Assembly: GCA_013396635.1 (NCBI GenBank)
Contig: WBMW01005028.1
Span: forward strand, 1-64,000
Direction: 5' to 3'
DNA: 64,000 bases
Source: Penelope pileata
Taxonomy: Eukaryota; Chordata; Aves; Galliformes; Cracidae
In this document: positions 38,241 to 49,740 of the stretch, in pieces
Numbering within the stretch: the stretch's first letter is position 1
How the letters are laid out: each line of letters starts with the position of its first letter
Program-made: the position numbers and the translations under genes
Notes under the pieces: model-generated
Told to the model about the DNA's origin: nothing
Seen by the model: the letters and a program-made list of their open reading frames with translations, nothing else
Database searches by the model: none

Positions 38241-41200
38241 TAGATTTAACCTCTCCTTCATCTCCGTTGCCTTCTGCTCAGGGAGAATTCTACACTGCAG
38301 CCTTTCCTTCAGTAGAAGCATTAACAGTGCCACCCTCCTGTACACAGAGGCCAATTTTTATTTTAATATTTTGGGAAGTTTCAGCCTCCAGACAAATTCA
38401 GCTTCAAGCAGGCAGTAAATTCAATAGTTGTTAGAGTACAAGCTGGACAAAAATGGACCTTAGCAAAGAAAATAAAATCTGTTTCACTGAAATCTAGGGT
38501 AGCACATCAACCTTCTCCAATTTTAATTAAGCAACAGTTACTGAACTCACTAGAGGACAACAAAAACATTATATGGTCTCTATTATGAATGAAGTTAGAC
38601 TAGAATATCTGCAGACACATCTGGCCTCAAGGTTTCTGTCTATGGAGTCATAGATATCCTTATTAATTCCCTTGAAACTCTCCACTGCTGCAAGGTCACT
38701 AATCCTCTCCTCTGCTGTTCTTGTTTTTGGAATAATGTGTCATTAAAATTGTTGCTTAAAATCATTTATTCTTTTGGGCTAAGCATACCTAAAAAATGAT
38801 TAAGCTGTGGGCTGGAAATTGTGGCTAAAAATTTCAATCCACTGGCACAATAAACTACAGTTAGGAAAAGCTGATCTTTACTAGAAAGGGGCTTTCCATA
38901 GGGCTACAGGATGAGCTTCCTCTAAGGATTAATAGCAGCCTCAAACTTGATTATTTTGTGCTGCAGTTGTCAGGTATATCCCTTTGACAGTCATTTTCAA
39001 TATAAATTCCTAAAATTAATTTCATTTAAAAATATAAAAATATTGGGAACCAATGTTTACTGAAACAAAAACTACACGCTGTGCACAGGGAGTAAAAGAT
39101 GAGAGAAAATTCATGACTGAAATGTTAGTCACTTTGCTTAATGCTCATTGGAAGTGATTCATAGAGTTTGGTGATTAACTCTGTATAAGAATATGTGCAT
39201 ATAATGTAATATAATAATGCATCTTGTTGAATTTAGAAGTATCAGAGAAGAATACGTCATGACCTCAAGGGAGGTACAGAATTATATGACCAAGATTCTT
39301 GTTGAAGATCCTTGGCTATACCTATGAAGCTGCTGTAATTTAAACCAGCAGAGGAACTACCATATACAAACTGTAAGAAAGGCCAAAGGTAGTGAGGGAC
39401 AGTGATAAATTCAGAGAGAAATAAAAGCAGACAAATTTGGAGAATGAGTTAGGTGGACAGTCATGGAGCTTAATTCAGTTGCCCACTCATGTGATCATCA
39501 TTAACTTCTTTGGATGCCTTGGGGTGTTAATTGAAGCCAACCTTCTTGGCCATTGATTAAATGGAGATCAAATATTGACCGATTCTAATGAGTAATTAGT
39601 TGCATAGTTCTTCTTTAGATGACCATACAAAGACACCTCTACTTATCTGTTTTCAGGAGGAAAAGGTAATTGTCCCTTTCTTTAGATTTTCCTCCACAAA
39701 ATAAGAGAGAAGGAAAGAAATGTCACATACTAGCTTACAAGGATCCAAATAACTGACAATCTTCCCAGTGTCTTATTCTTTGTACCATAACATGCAAATC
39801 ATGGACTAAAGCTTCTGGAAACCTAATCTGTTTAAGATTTTATCTTCCAACGGAAGCTTACATTATATAATTTCTTGTGCTCTGAGGCTGTTGCAGTCAA
39901 AACAAAATTAAAAAAATAATAATAATTCAGTTATTTTCAGAACATTTAACCAAATTCTCAGCATGAAAAAATAAAATAGGTAATTTAATGATATAAAACA
40001 TAATAGGTATTCCTTGCCTCTTAGGTAAAAACCAGGCTTCTTATTGATACAATTTGAAACAACAGGCAAATCCAGCGATGGCCATCACTGGAACTAGACA
40101 GGAGAACTCTGTTGTTTTCAATGGACTTTTGACAGATTGTATTAGAAAAACAAATCTCATAGAAACAATATGATCTTCAAGCTTTTCTTGGAGACCCCTA
40201 GTCTTTGAGAGCTGGAAAGTTTAGCTTCACAACACTGTCTATTAAATTCAAAAAAAAATACCCTAACTCCAAAACAGTGTTTCTCAGAAGGGCCTAATTA
40301 ACATCTTTAGGATTACATCTTAGCCAGTAATTTAAATCACCTAAAAATGCACTTTATTCTTAGTCTTTGGCTTTGACTTCTGAGCTCCAAAGATACTTTT
40401 GGATTCTGAAGGTTTCAATCTGCCAGTTTCTAGGATCATAGATACATACCAAAATGATTTGAAAAAGCATCTCATTAAAAATCTCAGGCAAACATAAGCA
40501 AAATAATCTTATTTCTTCTCACTTCTCATAGGCTCACATTATACTTCAGATATAAGACTATATAAAGTAAAAATATCTCAGAATATCTCACTTTATGTGT
40601 ATTCTTATAACATAGTGAAAGTACAGTCTTCTTACACTTTACATATCGTATCATGTTTTCTTCATCTCTACATTCTGCTATACATTTTTGGAAAAGCACC
40701 ATAAGCAGTTTTAAGGTTATAATTCAAAACAAAACATTTTTTGGGAACATTGGTATTTCCCCCATGTTACACTAAAGTTGGTAATGTAGTGGAAGGATGC
40801 CTACAGTTTCCACCAGTACCAAATACTGGGGAATGTAAATAAAACCACTTAACAGTGGATAAAAAATACATTCATGCTTGACAGTCTTCAAACATAACTG
40901 ATCCCTATCTGTGAATGATCATTCATTCAGTAACCAAAGACTATATTTTCTGATTTAGTTTACCATACTATTGTTCTTATTAGAAATGAATTGTCTTATT
41001 GCTGGTGGGGCCCTTACTTCTCAGAGAAGCAAACACCCTCAGAAACTAGAGCTCTGGAAGCAAAAGTTGCAGCATTTACCACAGAAAAGAGTTCTGCTGT
41101 AAGCTGTTTAGTCTTTCTTATACTTACCAGTCTGCTGTAAAATGAGCAGTATTGGGAATAGGACGAAATTCATCTCTTTCTCTGAGGTGACCAAGACTCT

Positions 41201-43118
41201 AGAGAATGAGATGCTAAACGAAGGCTGAACAAGAAGACAATTGATATCTCTGACCATTACATTGGAGTATAACCCTGCAGAGACACAGAAAACATAAATT
41301 CATGAAAAACAATCTCCATGAGTAAGACTTGCTCTGTTTGATGAAAGTGAAATGCATTTGGTAAAATAACAGAAAGGATGTATACACTTCATGTTGACAT
41401 TTAAATCAGAGGTTGAGAGGTACTGAAATGCCATTTGCAACTATTGCTTTAGCTGCCTTCTCTCTGTGTCAGAGTTCCTGGTTTTTGCAGCAACAGGCTG
41501 AGGTACAGTATTTAAAAATGGAAACATTTCTTACAATCGACTTCATCAACTGTGACTTTCACAAGTCATTTTCTCAAGGAGGGAAGAGACAGCACTTTTG
41601 ACAGTGATAGTATTCCATGTGATGGAGCTCAGTTAACATCAGCCTCACACATCTGCTATTTTTCTCCATATTTGTGGACAGCTTTCAGGTATTCATAGAA
41701 CTATTTGAGCATTCAGCATATGCAGTATGCAGTAGTTTAGAACCATCTGCTTAAGGTTTCATTTTGACAAGCTGTTCTGCTGTTGAAGTTCTTGCACGGT
41801 TGTTCAAGCTTTTACCAAATGACTACTAAAAGCCTGCTAACCACACCTGCAAGCTACCTTTTGTAAATATTTGTGTTCATCTATTAAGAAGTTTCATGCC
41901 AATTAATCTGCGTGGTAGGAAAAAAAAAAAAACAACAAAGCCAAAGGAATATGCTTTAACTGTTTCTCAGCTGTAATCCATTTTTCAAATAGGTTATATA
42001 ACAAACTTTTATATTGCACCGCACCATATCCTTTAGTTTTTAATGTACTTTGATTTACCAATTTCATTCTATTTTGAGTAAAATTGCTTTTAGCTTCCTT
42101 AAAGTTTTGTCTGGTTTTCAATCTGTTTCCCTGCATTCATCTACTTACATGGCTAGCGTATGTATATTAATTTATTTCAGAGGCTCACTGTGTTGATTTA
42201 CACCAAAATAGCACTGACATTGCCAGGCCAAGAACTCATTGAGTCATTTAGATCAGATTGCATCACTTATGGGATTCTCTAGGGAGTTCTAGGGTCACTA
42301 TCAGTCTGAAGTGCTCACCTCTGAAGTCATCACTTCACCAGCCCTTTTCAATCACCCACAACTTGTTTTCTTTCAATGTATTATCCACCCTAGGATGCTC
42401 TAAGTACCAATCACACTCCTCTATTCTCCACAGAAGTCAGCTGGTTATTTTCCTTGTCCTAATAAACAGAGGTCCCTCTTGAGCCTGCTGGAAGAGATCT
42501 GCCATATTGTTCCAGATGCTCTCAACCAGCACAAGACAGCAAAACACTGCCATTTCAAAGTGTCATGGGAGGACTAAATTCTGGCAGGTTGCTTCATGTT
42601 TTTCTTTGCTAATTCTCCTCAGCTGACAAATAGATTCATAGTGTTTGTGTCCAGATCATTATGATCACTTGGTCTATAATGTGTACAATTTTCTCAGATG
42701 CTGAGTCAGAGCATGTTTTTAAGACAGAGATCTGATCACATTTTACACAGCATGTCTATTATGTTCTCTGATATGTTGCTAATTACATTTACTGCCTCCA
42801 TGCCAAGGTTGAATGTGTATTTCTTGTTTTGTTTTAGTCTGCAAGACTGAAATATTTCCTTTTCTCCTATGATCAGATTTCATTTCAAAGCAGAAGTATC
42901 TATTTATGGGAATCAAATCACCTTTTAACCTCCACTTTGATACACCGAATAAATTGAATCCCTAAAGGCTTAGTGTATAATGGCTGTTTTACAGTTATAT
43001 ACATGGTTTTTTCTAACATCCTCTGTAAATGCAGTTAAGGAATGACCAACAATATATAGTAATAGTTTGAACAACCGTACTTGTAGTGGCATATTCTTAC
43101 TCTATAGTCCCTTCTTCA
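38241..43118. other. Unique AT-rich DNA between CR1 and the second mariner
   Basis: No exon, RNA gene or transposon is recognisable. A short (AAT)-like run lies at about 39910-39925 and an A run at about 41919-41932. Open frames are 80 codons or fewer and lack motifs. Confidence 0.55.
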
Positions 43119-43120
43119 TA

Positions 43121-43688
43121 CATGTGTTCTGCCAAAATTAATGCCTTGTATTTATTTCCATGGAAAATAGAGCAGATAGGAAGAGCGCAATAACACTATC
43201 CAATACAGCAAACTTGTATCTACAAAACTATTTTTCAACACAGTTACCACCATCAGCTATGCATTTTTGCCAGTGATGAACAAGAGCCCACTCTTGTTCA
43301 AGAGCTGTGCTCATCAAAATTTGCACCAGCAGAGGTGACCCACTGTCACAGTTGCTACTGCTGAGATGTACCACCCACTGCCTCACTGTGCTGACATCCA
43401 CTGTTTGGTCTCTATAAACATTCAGCAAAGCATCAGTGAATGTCAATGGGTGCCATGTTTTCCACATGGAGGAAAGGAATTCAATGAAACACATTTGCTT
43501 CATACACACTTCTATGGCAGATGCCATTTTGTCAGACTGGCCCGTCTATCACATGGCAACAAAATGTAATGGAATATTGATGGGAAGGTTCAACCTCTAC
43601 TGTCATACCACCAACATTCACCTTTGATGTTTTGGGCTAACACAATAAAATAATAAAATATGAGTTACTACTTTAGGAGCAGTCCTCA
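43121..43688 (-). mobile_element. Non-autonomous mariner-type DNA transposon, antisense, with open deleted transposase
   Basis: A 568-bp element of the same family as the + strand copy at 37062-37624, in opposite orientation. TA dinucleotides at 43119-43120 and 43689-43690 fit the mariner target site. The 5' end (plus-strand right side, TACTTTAGGAGCAGTCCTCA) is clear. The 3' inverted repeat is badly eroded and matches at only about 9 of 20 positions. Both copies lack the same large part of the transposase gene, which suggests that they descend from one already deleted, mobilised master and did not decay separately. It contains the 99-codon frame listed next. Confidence 0.88.
43228..43527 (-). 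pseudogene. Internally deleted mariner transposase frame: N-terminal HTH joined to C-terminal tail
   Basis: An ATG-initiated frame of 99 codons with a TAG stop, wholly inside the antisense mariner. Residues about 1-70 correspond to the N-terminal DNA-binding half: FIEFLSS, ALLNVYRDQTVDVSTVRQWV and the SGSPLLVQ segment that normally links the HTH region to later parts of the protein. Residues about 80-99 (HHWQKCIADGGNCVEK) look like the C-terminal end of a mariner transposase, with its W-x-K-C-I and glycine-rich tail. The catalytic domain with its three acidic residues would lie between these and is missing. Comparison with the family start suggests compensating small indels around residues 18-32, which would damage the first helices. 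It may be just a surviving relic, and no promoter or sign of use is visible. A true full-length protein would be several times longer. Confidence 0.8.
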
Positions 43689-43690
43689 TA

Positions 43691-45056
43691 TATTCAAAAG
43701 TCGGGCTAGCACATTAAGACACTCGTACTATTACTGTAGCATACCTTCTGAATTACTGTCTTCCAAAACGGTGTTCCTGTCCTTTACCTAGAACATTCAT
43801 TTTTTGTCCCCAGATGAATGACTTCATCACTTTGAAATCACTTGGTAGGAGAGTTATCATTTAAGTGAGCAATTCATACCTTTCTGTAATGGCAATCTTT
43901 CCTATTATTAACTATCCTATTCATTGTTGTTTCACCTGCAAACTTGGACAACAGTTTATGTTGTTGTCTACTTTCTTGAGAAAAATTATTGAATAGCAGT
44001 TGGCAAAGTACTACTCCCTTGGGATATTGCCCTACGAAGTGATGAATCTCCATTAAAAAGTACGTTCTGGGATCTCAGCCTCTTGTCTGCTTAATAAAAT
44101 GATTGAAAGGTCTCTTTCATGTGTTTATATAATGTAAATTTTTGATCAAGCATCAAGTGGTATTAAATCAAATATTTTGATGCCGTTCAGGTATATGGCT
44201 CTGTATAGTTATTCTGTTCTTGTCAGTGGCTTGGATGAGATTAAAAACTTGAATGAGGAAGGTAAACATGTAAATGTAGCATACTTTTTAAAAATCTGTT
44301 TAATATCCTGTCACATGCTAAATTAAAATGTAGCATAATGAAGTATCACAATTCTCAGGTCATCTGAATTACAGCTGACTGGCAGATCTCAAAAAGCAAC
44401 TAGTAAAGTGGAATTCTTGCTAAATGAGTACGTTTCTTGCAGGGTTCTGGGTCAACTTGAAATAATCTTGATATCATTTAATAATATCTTTTCATATTGA
44501 TCCAAATGAGCTACAGTTAAATACAAAATAACATCTGTGAGTAATTCAAAGACTTGAAGAATGATGAGCAGTGATTAAACAAGGCTAGTTACAGAGTGTA
44601 ACTAGGTAGTAAGATTAAGTGGTCCATTCGAACAAGTTCATTTTAATGGTGTCAAGTGAAAATATGTGCAATGTAGGAGAATTTATTGATTTTCCAATCA
44701 ACAGGTTGCAGGGTAGTCTTTGGCTATATTAAAAGGAGGATAGGAAGTAGCAAACTAGATGCTGTGTTAGTAGGGAGACTTATACTGGAGCAAATTAATG
44801 TAGCCAGTGTCTACATTTTTAAAAGGCTGCTGAAAGCTTTAAAAAAAAATTTGGGAAAGATTTACACATGACTCAAAGACTGGAGAAAATTCAATACAAT
44901 GTGATCCATGACACTCAATCCTTTACCTTATCTGAAACTTTGACTTGCGGATGGCAACAACATAGAAAAATTTTCACAGGGAAAACGTACTGAATAGTTA
45001 TAAAATAGTGAATAAAAGGATGCTGAAACCCAAAGATTTTGAGTAAAGTAAATAAA
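43691..45056. other. Unique AT-rich DNA, no gene seen
   Basis: About 1.4 kb lying between the second mariner and the LTR. No exon or repeat family is recognisable. Confidence 0.5.
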
Positions 45057-45075
45057 TTATTATTATTATTATTAA
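45057..45075. repeat. (TTA)n microsatellite
   Basis: About six TTA units just upstream of the LTR-like element, passing into mixed A/T sequence. Confidence 0.85.
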
Positions 45076-45090
45076 TAATTTTTTAAAAAA

Positions 45091-45499
45091 TGTAGGTGTG
45101 TCTTTATACTGAGTCTAGCTGGGATGGAGTTAACTTTCCCCACAACAACCCATACAGTGTTGTACTCTGCACTAGGACAGCATTGATATCATGTCATGGC
45201 ACCAAGACTCTTTCCAGTCCCCTCGAAAGCTGGTAGGGTAGTGGTGGGCAAAAGATGGGGAGAGGGCATCAGCAGTGCAGCTGACCAAAACTGACCAAAA
45301 GGATATTCTATAACAGATGACATCACACTCAGCTATGAAAGCAGGGGAAGGTGAGGAAGAAGTGAAGGGGTCTCCTTATACCTTTGTGCCTTGTGCCTTT
45401 ATTTTTTCCATTGTATTTTCTCTTCTTCTTCTTTTGAGGAGCGGGAGTAGGAGAACAGTGTAGTGGAGTTTAGTTGGCCATTGGTACTGAACCACCACA
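45091..45499 (+). mobile_element. Solitary LTR resembling avian ERVL (class III endogenous retrovirus)
   Basis: The block contains CTGGGATGGAGTTAACTTTC near its 5' side, then AGCTGACCAAAACTGACC, GGATATTCTATAAC, GATGACATCACACTCAGC and a degraded TATA-like CTATGAAAGCAGGGG. It ends GTTTAGTTGGCC...AACCACCACA. This order is typical of the LTRs of avian ERVL-type elements, with U3 and a TATA region before the 3' end, so I read it as sense on the + strand. It is about 410 bp and appears shortened relative to family members. Internal gag, pol and env sequence is not present on either side, consistent with recombination between two LTRs. A 10-bp unit CTGACCAAAA is duplicated at 45281-45300. Exact ends are uncertain and no target duplication could be confirmed. 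Confidence 0.82.
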
Positions 45500-46975
45500 G
45501 TCCTTCAAACAATGACTGCTAAAGGTAGTTTGGGATTCTTTATTGATCAACATCTTAATATTCATTCTGGCATATATTTATTTTCCAAAATAAAACTGAT
45601 GTTTCAGTTCATTGTTTATTGGTAGTTGCTACAGTCATTTTAATTAGTTTGCAGCTGATGCATGGTGTGATGCACCGTAATATTCCTAATCACATGTAAT
45701 AATAAAGGTATATACTGATCTATGTTAAATGTTATGGGTCCATTGGTTTAAAAATGAACCATTAGTTCAAAATCAATTTCTTTGGTTCAGTGATATTTAG
45801 TGGCTAAACATATTCAAAAAGTCCTCTCACATTACAGTCCTAATTCCTTCCCTCTCAACAATACAGTAGTTCTGCAAAAGTCAAACTCCAATCCTGCTCC
45901 ACAGATTCCTGGAGTTCTGTATTTGAACTTACCGTATTAAAACCTTTTATCCTTGCACTGTACGATGCTTTTTGATAAGTAAATATCAAATTGGATGCCA
46001 CATCTGAAATATTACATTAATTATTTTGTTGAACAACTTAGATATCTGCATGCAATGCAACACTTTGTCTTTCATATAATTAAGTCCTTATATATATGAC
46101 CGGTAAAGCTGAACAAAGCAGGTTGGGGAAGGACTATCTCGTAGCTCTTATACTTCCAAAGAGCCTATAGCCTTTTTCAGTCTTGCCTTTTCACCATTCT
46201 TCCCATCTTCAGATAGCTCAGAATCAAGCATGAACTGCTATAAAATAAGGAAAGACAGTTGGCTCTTTTATGGTCTCTGCACAAAATCTATAATGTTATT
46301 AAACATGTTCCATGGCTTTAGATGTTTAAAACAGTTGTCTTTATGTTGCTGTAACAAAGATCACTGATTTTCGAATTCATTGAGAGATCATGCTCAGTTA
46401 TACAAGAAGTCACGTGTAACACTGTTGTAGCCAGTTAATCTGAATTCTTGTTGATTGGTGCTGGAAGTGAAACCTTCTAGAACATGTTTTCTATATGCAA
46501 GTGACCTCACAACCCACACTAAGTAGAACTAAAATCTTACGCATCTTATGGTAAGTGTGAAAAGTATACAGATAACTTTACATTTCCTATTTGCTCTATT
46601 CATCGTAGTCTCACAGATAAATGAATGTGCCTATATGCGTATATATTTCAGGCTCTAAATCTCTTTCATTTATTTTTCATTCCAAAAGCTTATGCTTGCT
46701 AAAGTAATAACTCTGTTTTCAAAGTGCTTTTGACAATCTCATTTTTATTATTTTCAACCAGGTCTTTCTAATAAAGACGGACTATAGCTATATAAAAGCC
46801 TGATCGCTTGTTAATTTAGTTTATAAGGTTACATCCATTTGACCAGCTACTACCTCCTTAAATCAAATTAGCTGGCTGTGCCCTTTTCTATGGCTCTATC
46901 TTTGTATTTTCCTTCAGAAATTGTCCTGCTAGCCTCCAAATAATTTCCTCAAAAGGTCTTTAAATCCAGTCAGAC

Positions 46976-47029
46976 AAATATTAATTGAATAATACTTACC
47001 AGAAAAATATTAACTGGATAATACTTACT
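46976..47029. repeat. 29-bp imperfect tandem duplication
   Basis: AAATATTAATTGAATAATAC at 46976 recurs from 47005 as AAATATTAACTGGATAATAC, each followed by TTAC. The two copies differ at two positions in that stretch. Confidence 0.85.
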
Positions 47030-48088
47030 AAAGTGTCTCAAGATTTTCTCTTGCCATTCAGCTTCAACAAACCATGAGTGTGGGCATTCTGTTACTATCA
47101 TTTCTCAAAATCAGCAAGGTTTTGTAACTTCAGTTTATAACTGGTACAATAATAAACTCAAAATTATAAACAAATGAGTATGTATCTGTTTCCCGCTTCA
47201 TGGTAGCCTTGTATTAAAAATAAAAAGGAGGAAAAACAAAGAAAAACCATCTCTTCTTAAAGTACTGAGGTCAGTGTTTCCAGTATAAACATCAGAATTC
47301 ACAGCAATTGATACATTAATTCCTGTCACTTAAATTGCCACCTAACAGTTTATTGGTAGCTTCAGTTAGTGTTGTACAATACACTTCATCCTGAGACGGG
47401 TTGTTATCATTTCGGGAGCATTATGGCTGCCTGCTAAAGAGGAGAAAATACTCCAAGTTGAATTCATCCCATCTAATTTGTTTATAACCAGATTTGTCTA
47501 CAGATTTTTAAGCAGCACAGTCATGCACTTGGGCTAAAACAAAAGTATAAACACTTCCAGGGCATGATTCATCTCATCCTAGTAGAAATATGACAAGTTG
47601 CTGATGATCCAGATTTATTTAGGGTTTATAAAAATGAAAGCTGAGTACGAGCTCCTAAGGAAAAAATTCCTCTCATCAGACATAAATATCCATAATCCAA
47701 ACACGTCTGAATCAGAATGCTTTGCAGCCAGTGTACAGAAATAAGTACCTCAAGGACATAAGCCCTTTTCTCCTGAGGCAGCTATGTAAAACTAGACAGG
47801 TGAATTTCTGCAGACAGCTAAAAGAAAGGTGAGATAAATCCCACCCCACTCACTCTGTAGACTGTATAGCTGCAGCTGTATCTATAACATCTGTAGAATT
47901 TTCTGCTATAAATTTACAGGGCTTTTATCATAAACTGATAAAAATGAACAAAACTAGCATTCAGACTTCTGTGCTAGAATCTGATTTGTCTCAACACAAT
48001 TACTCATGCAAGCTGAGACCGTTGTAATTGCTAACTTCTAAATAAAAACTAAAGTGCATGTGCAAACCTCATGCTTTTCATCATTCAC

Positions 48089-48117
48089 AAAAAAAAAAAA
48101 GAAATATATATATATAT
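48089..48117. repeat. A run followed by (AT)n
   Basis: A 12-base A run (48089-48100) is followed by GAA and an AT array to 48117. This is simple low-complexity DNA. Confidence 0.85.
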
Positions 48118-49409
48118 TCCAGGTTAGACTATCTCTTCATTAGTTGCTTTGCAAAGAATATTTTTTTTTATGTTATTTCTTCAGGTGATAGAACAGTTTA
48201 CTGTACTCTTTGCTATTCTCAAAACAGCATATTGAAATCAAATATTCATTCTTAAAATATTTTTACATTGCTTTAGGGTTTTTTTAACTTCATCTCTTCA
48301 AAAACCCATTTCAGCTCACACTCACCATCTAATTCTTACTCATACGATAGCTCTTTCAGTGCTTGATTCATTCTGGTGCTTCCTTTTTTAGTTGCTATCT
48401 GGCTTTTCAGTAGAAGCAAGGACAGGATTTAGTCCAATGCTTACTACATTTCCATCGCATAAAAACAATTAAGTAATACATGTGGGATTGCTTGGATTTT
48501 TATTATATTCTTTTTCCTAATATGCTTACTGAATCTACGACAGCAAAGTGGGCATTAAATTGTGAATTGGCCCAGGTTCACAATGGCAGGACTGTGGTCA
48601 CTAGGAGGGTATTTGAATGGTGAAGAAGAAAATGAAAACCCCAGCTAAATAAGAAAAAAAAGTGAACTTCCTATCCCTCTGAATGACTGGTTATAGTTTC
48701 AAACCCCTATGTTATCTTTAAACAGCATGACAACTCTGAAGGAATATATTAAGCTCCACAGTCTAGACTCTGATACATGAATGCAGCTCTTCTAATATCA
48801 AAGTGAGCTATGGAACTGAGTCAGAACAAGGTCTTTTTAAAAAATCTGGTCTTTTTAAAATTTATTATTCTGGAAGATCAGAGAATTCTAACATCCGCCA
48901 GCTCCAATGTCTATTGTAGATATTTTATAATGAAATAACAAATCCAGTTTGTTCACAGATAAATCAATACTAGATATTTATACTCAAAAAAAGTCTGTGC
49001 AGCCCTTCTAGGACTAAAATGCTCCTGCTGGTGAGAAGGAAAAAAAAAAGAAAAAACGATTAAGAGGCAGCTAAAACTAGAAAGAGCTAAGAAAAGAACT
49101 AATCAGCTTCCAGCTTGGCATTTCAACATTCAGTGCCAATATGCAGAATCCACAATTCTGAAATAAACCCAAAAAATGTATCTCACTTAAATTGCAGTTC
49201 AGTTTTCTTAGGGCAACACAGAGAAAGTTCCCAGCTAAATATGTCTTTTTATGGAAAACAAAACCAATAACAATTCGTATATTATAATGCACTACAAGAA
49301 CTAGTTAGGTTTTCACTAGTGGTTTCTATAGGCACAGAAGATTGAACAAATATCCTTTGTCATCATTTGCCAGGCAAGCTTCACTCTGCTGCAAGATCCA
49401 CGTTATCAC

Positions 49410-49740
49410 ACAATGTCTGAAATGCTGATGCAGTGCAAGGACCATCAACTCTTGCCCCAGTGAGGCTGCAGCAGGGTCTCCTCCTCCCACAGCCCTGCCC
49501 TATCCTGTCGTGGGCCCTGACAAATCAAGCATATCTGCTGGTCCAAGTTCTGGGCCAGCATTGGCCTGGCCTTGTCCCCACAGCAGTGTCTGATGCATGG
49601 AGCTGGGATTGCCCCAGTGCCCCTGCTGCCCTGCTCCTAGTGGGGTGGTGGGATGGGCCCTGGTGCCAGGCCCTGCCCACATGTGGTGGGGAGATCCTGC
49701 CCTCCTTGGCCCTCATGGAGCTGCCAACCCTGTTGTTCTC
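49410..49740. other. GC-rich, CpG-poor patch of unknown origin
   Basis: The composition shifts sharply to G/C-rich against AT-rich surroundings, yet almost no CpG occurs; one is visible, in CTGTCGTGGG. This argues against an active CpG-island promoter and fits old methylated DNA such as a transposon, pseudogene or GC-rich insertion. Long frames exist on both strands (plus 49433-49858, 141 codons; minus 49525-49878, 117 codons), as expected when stop codons are rare. The minus-strand frame continues into normal-composition DNA with SFRVQVFEQCKESLEKVSEE, which looks coding-like but matches no family I can name. The + strand frame is proline- and leucine-rich and looks like by-product. No splice context was confirmed. 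Confidence 0.6.

Larger units (their letters stand above)
45500..49409. other. Unique AT-rich DNA, no gene seen
   Basis: No coding exon, transposon or RNA gene is recognisable. A 29-bp imperfect tandem duplication lies at 46976-47029, and an A run plus a short AT array at 48089-48117. Confidence 0.55.

Noticed and set aside
38241..38354. Extension of the antisense CR1 further right
   Set aside because: After GGCAGCCTGTTTGATAG the sequence no longer follows the CR1 pattern well enough to claim it.
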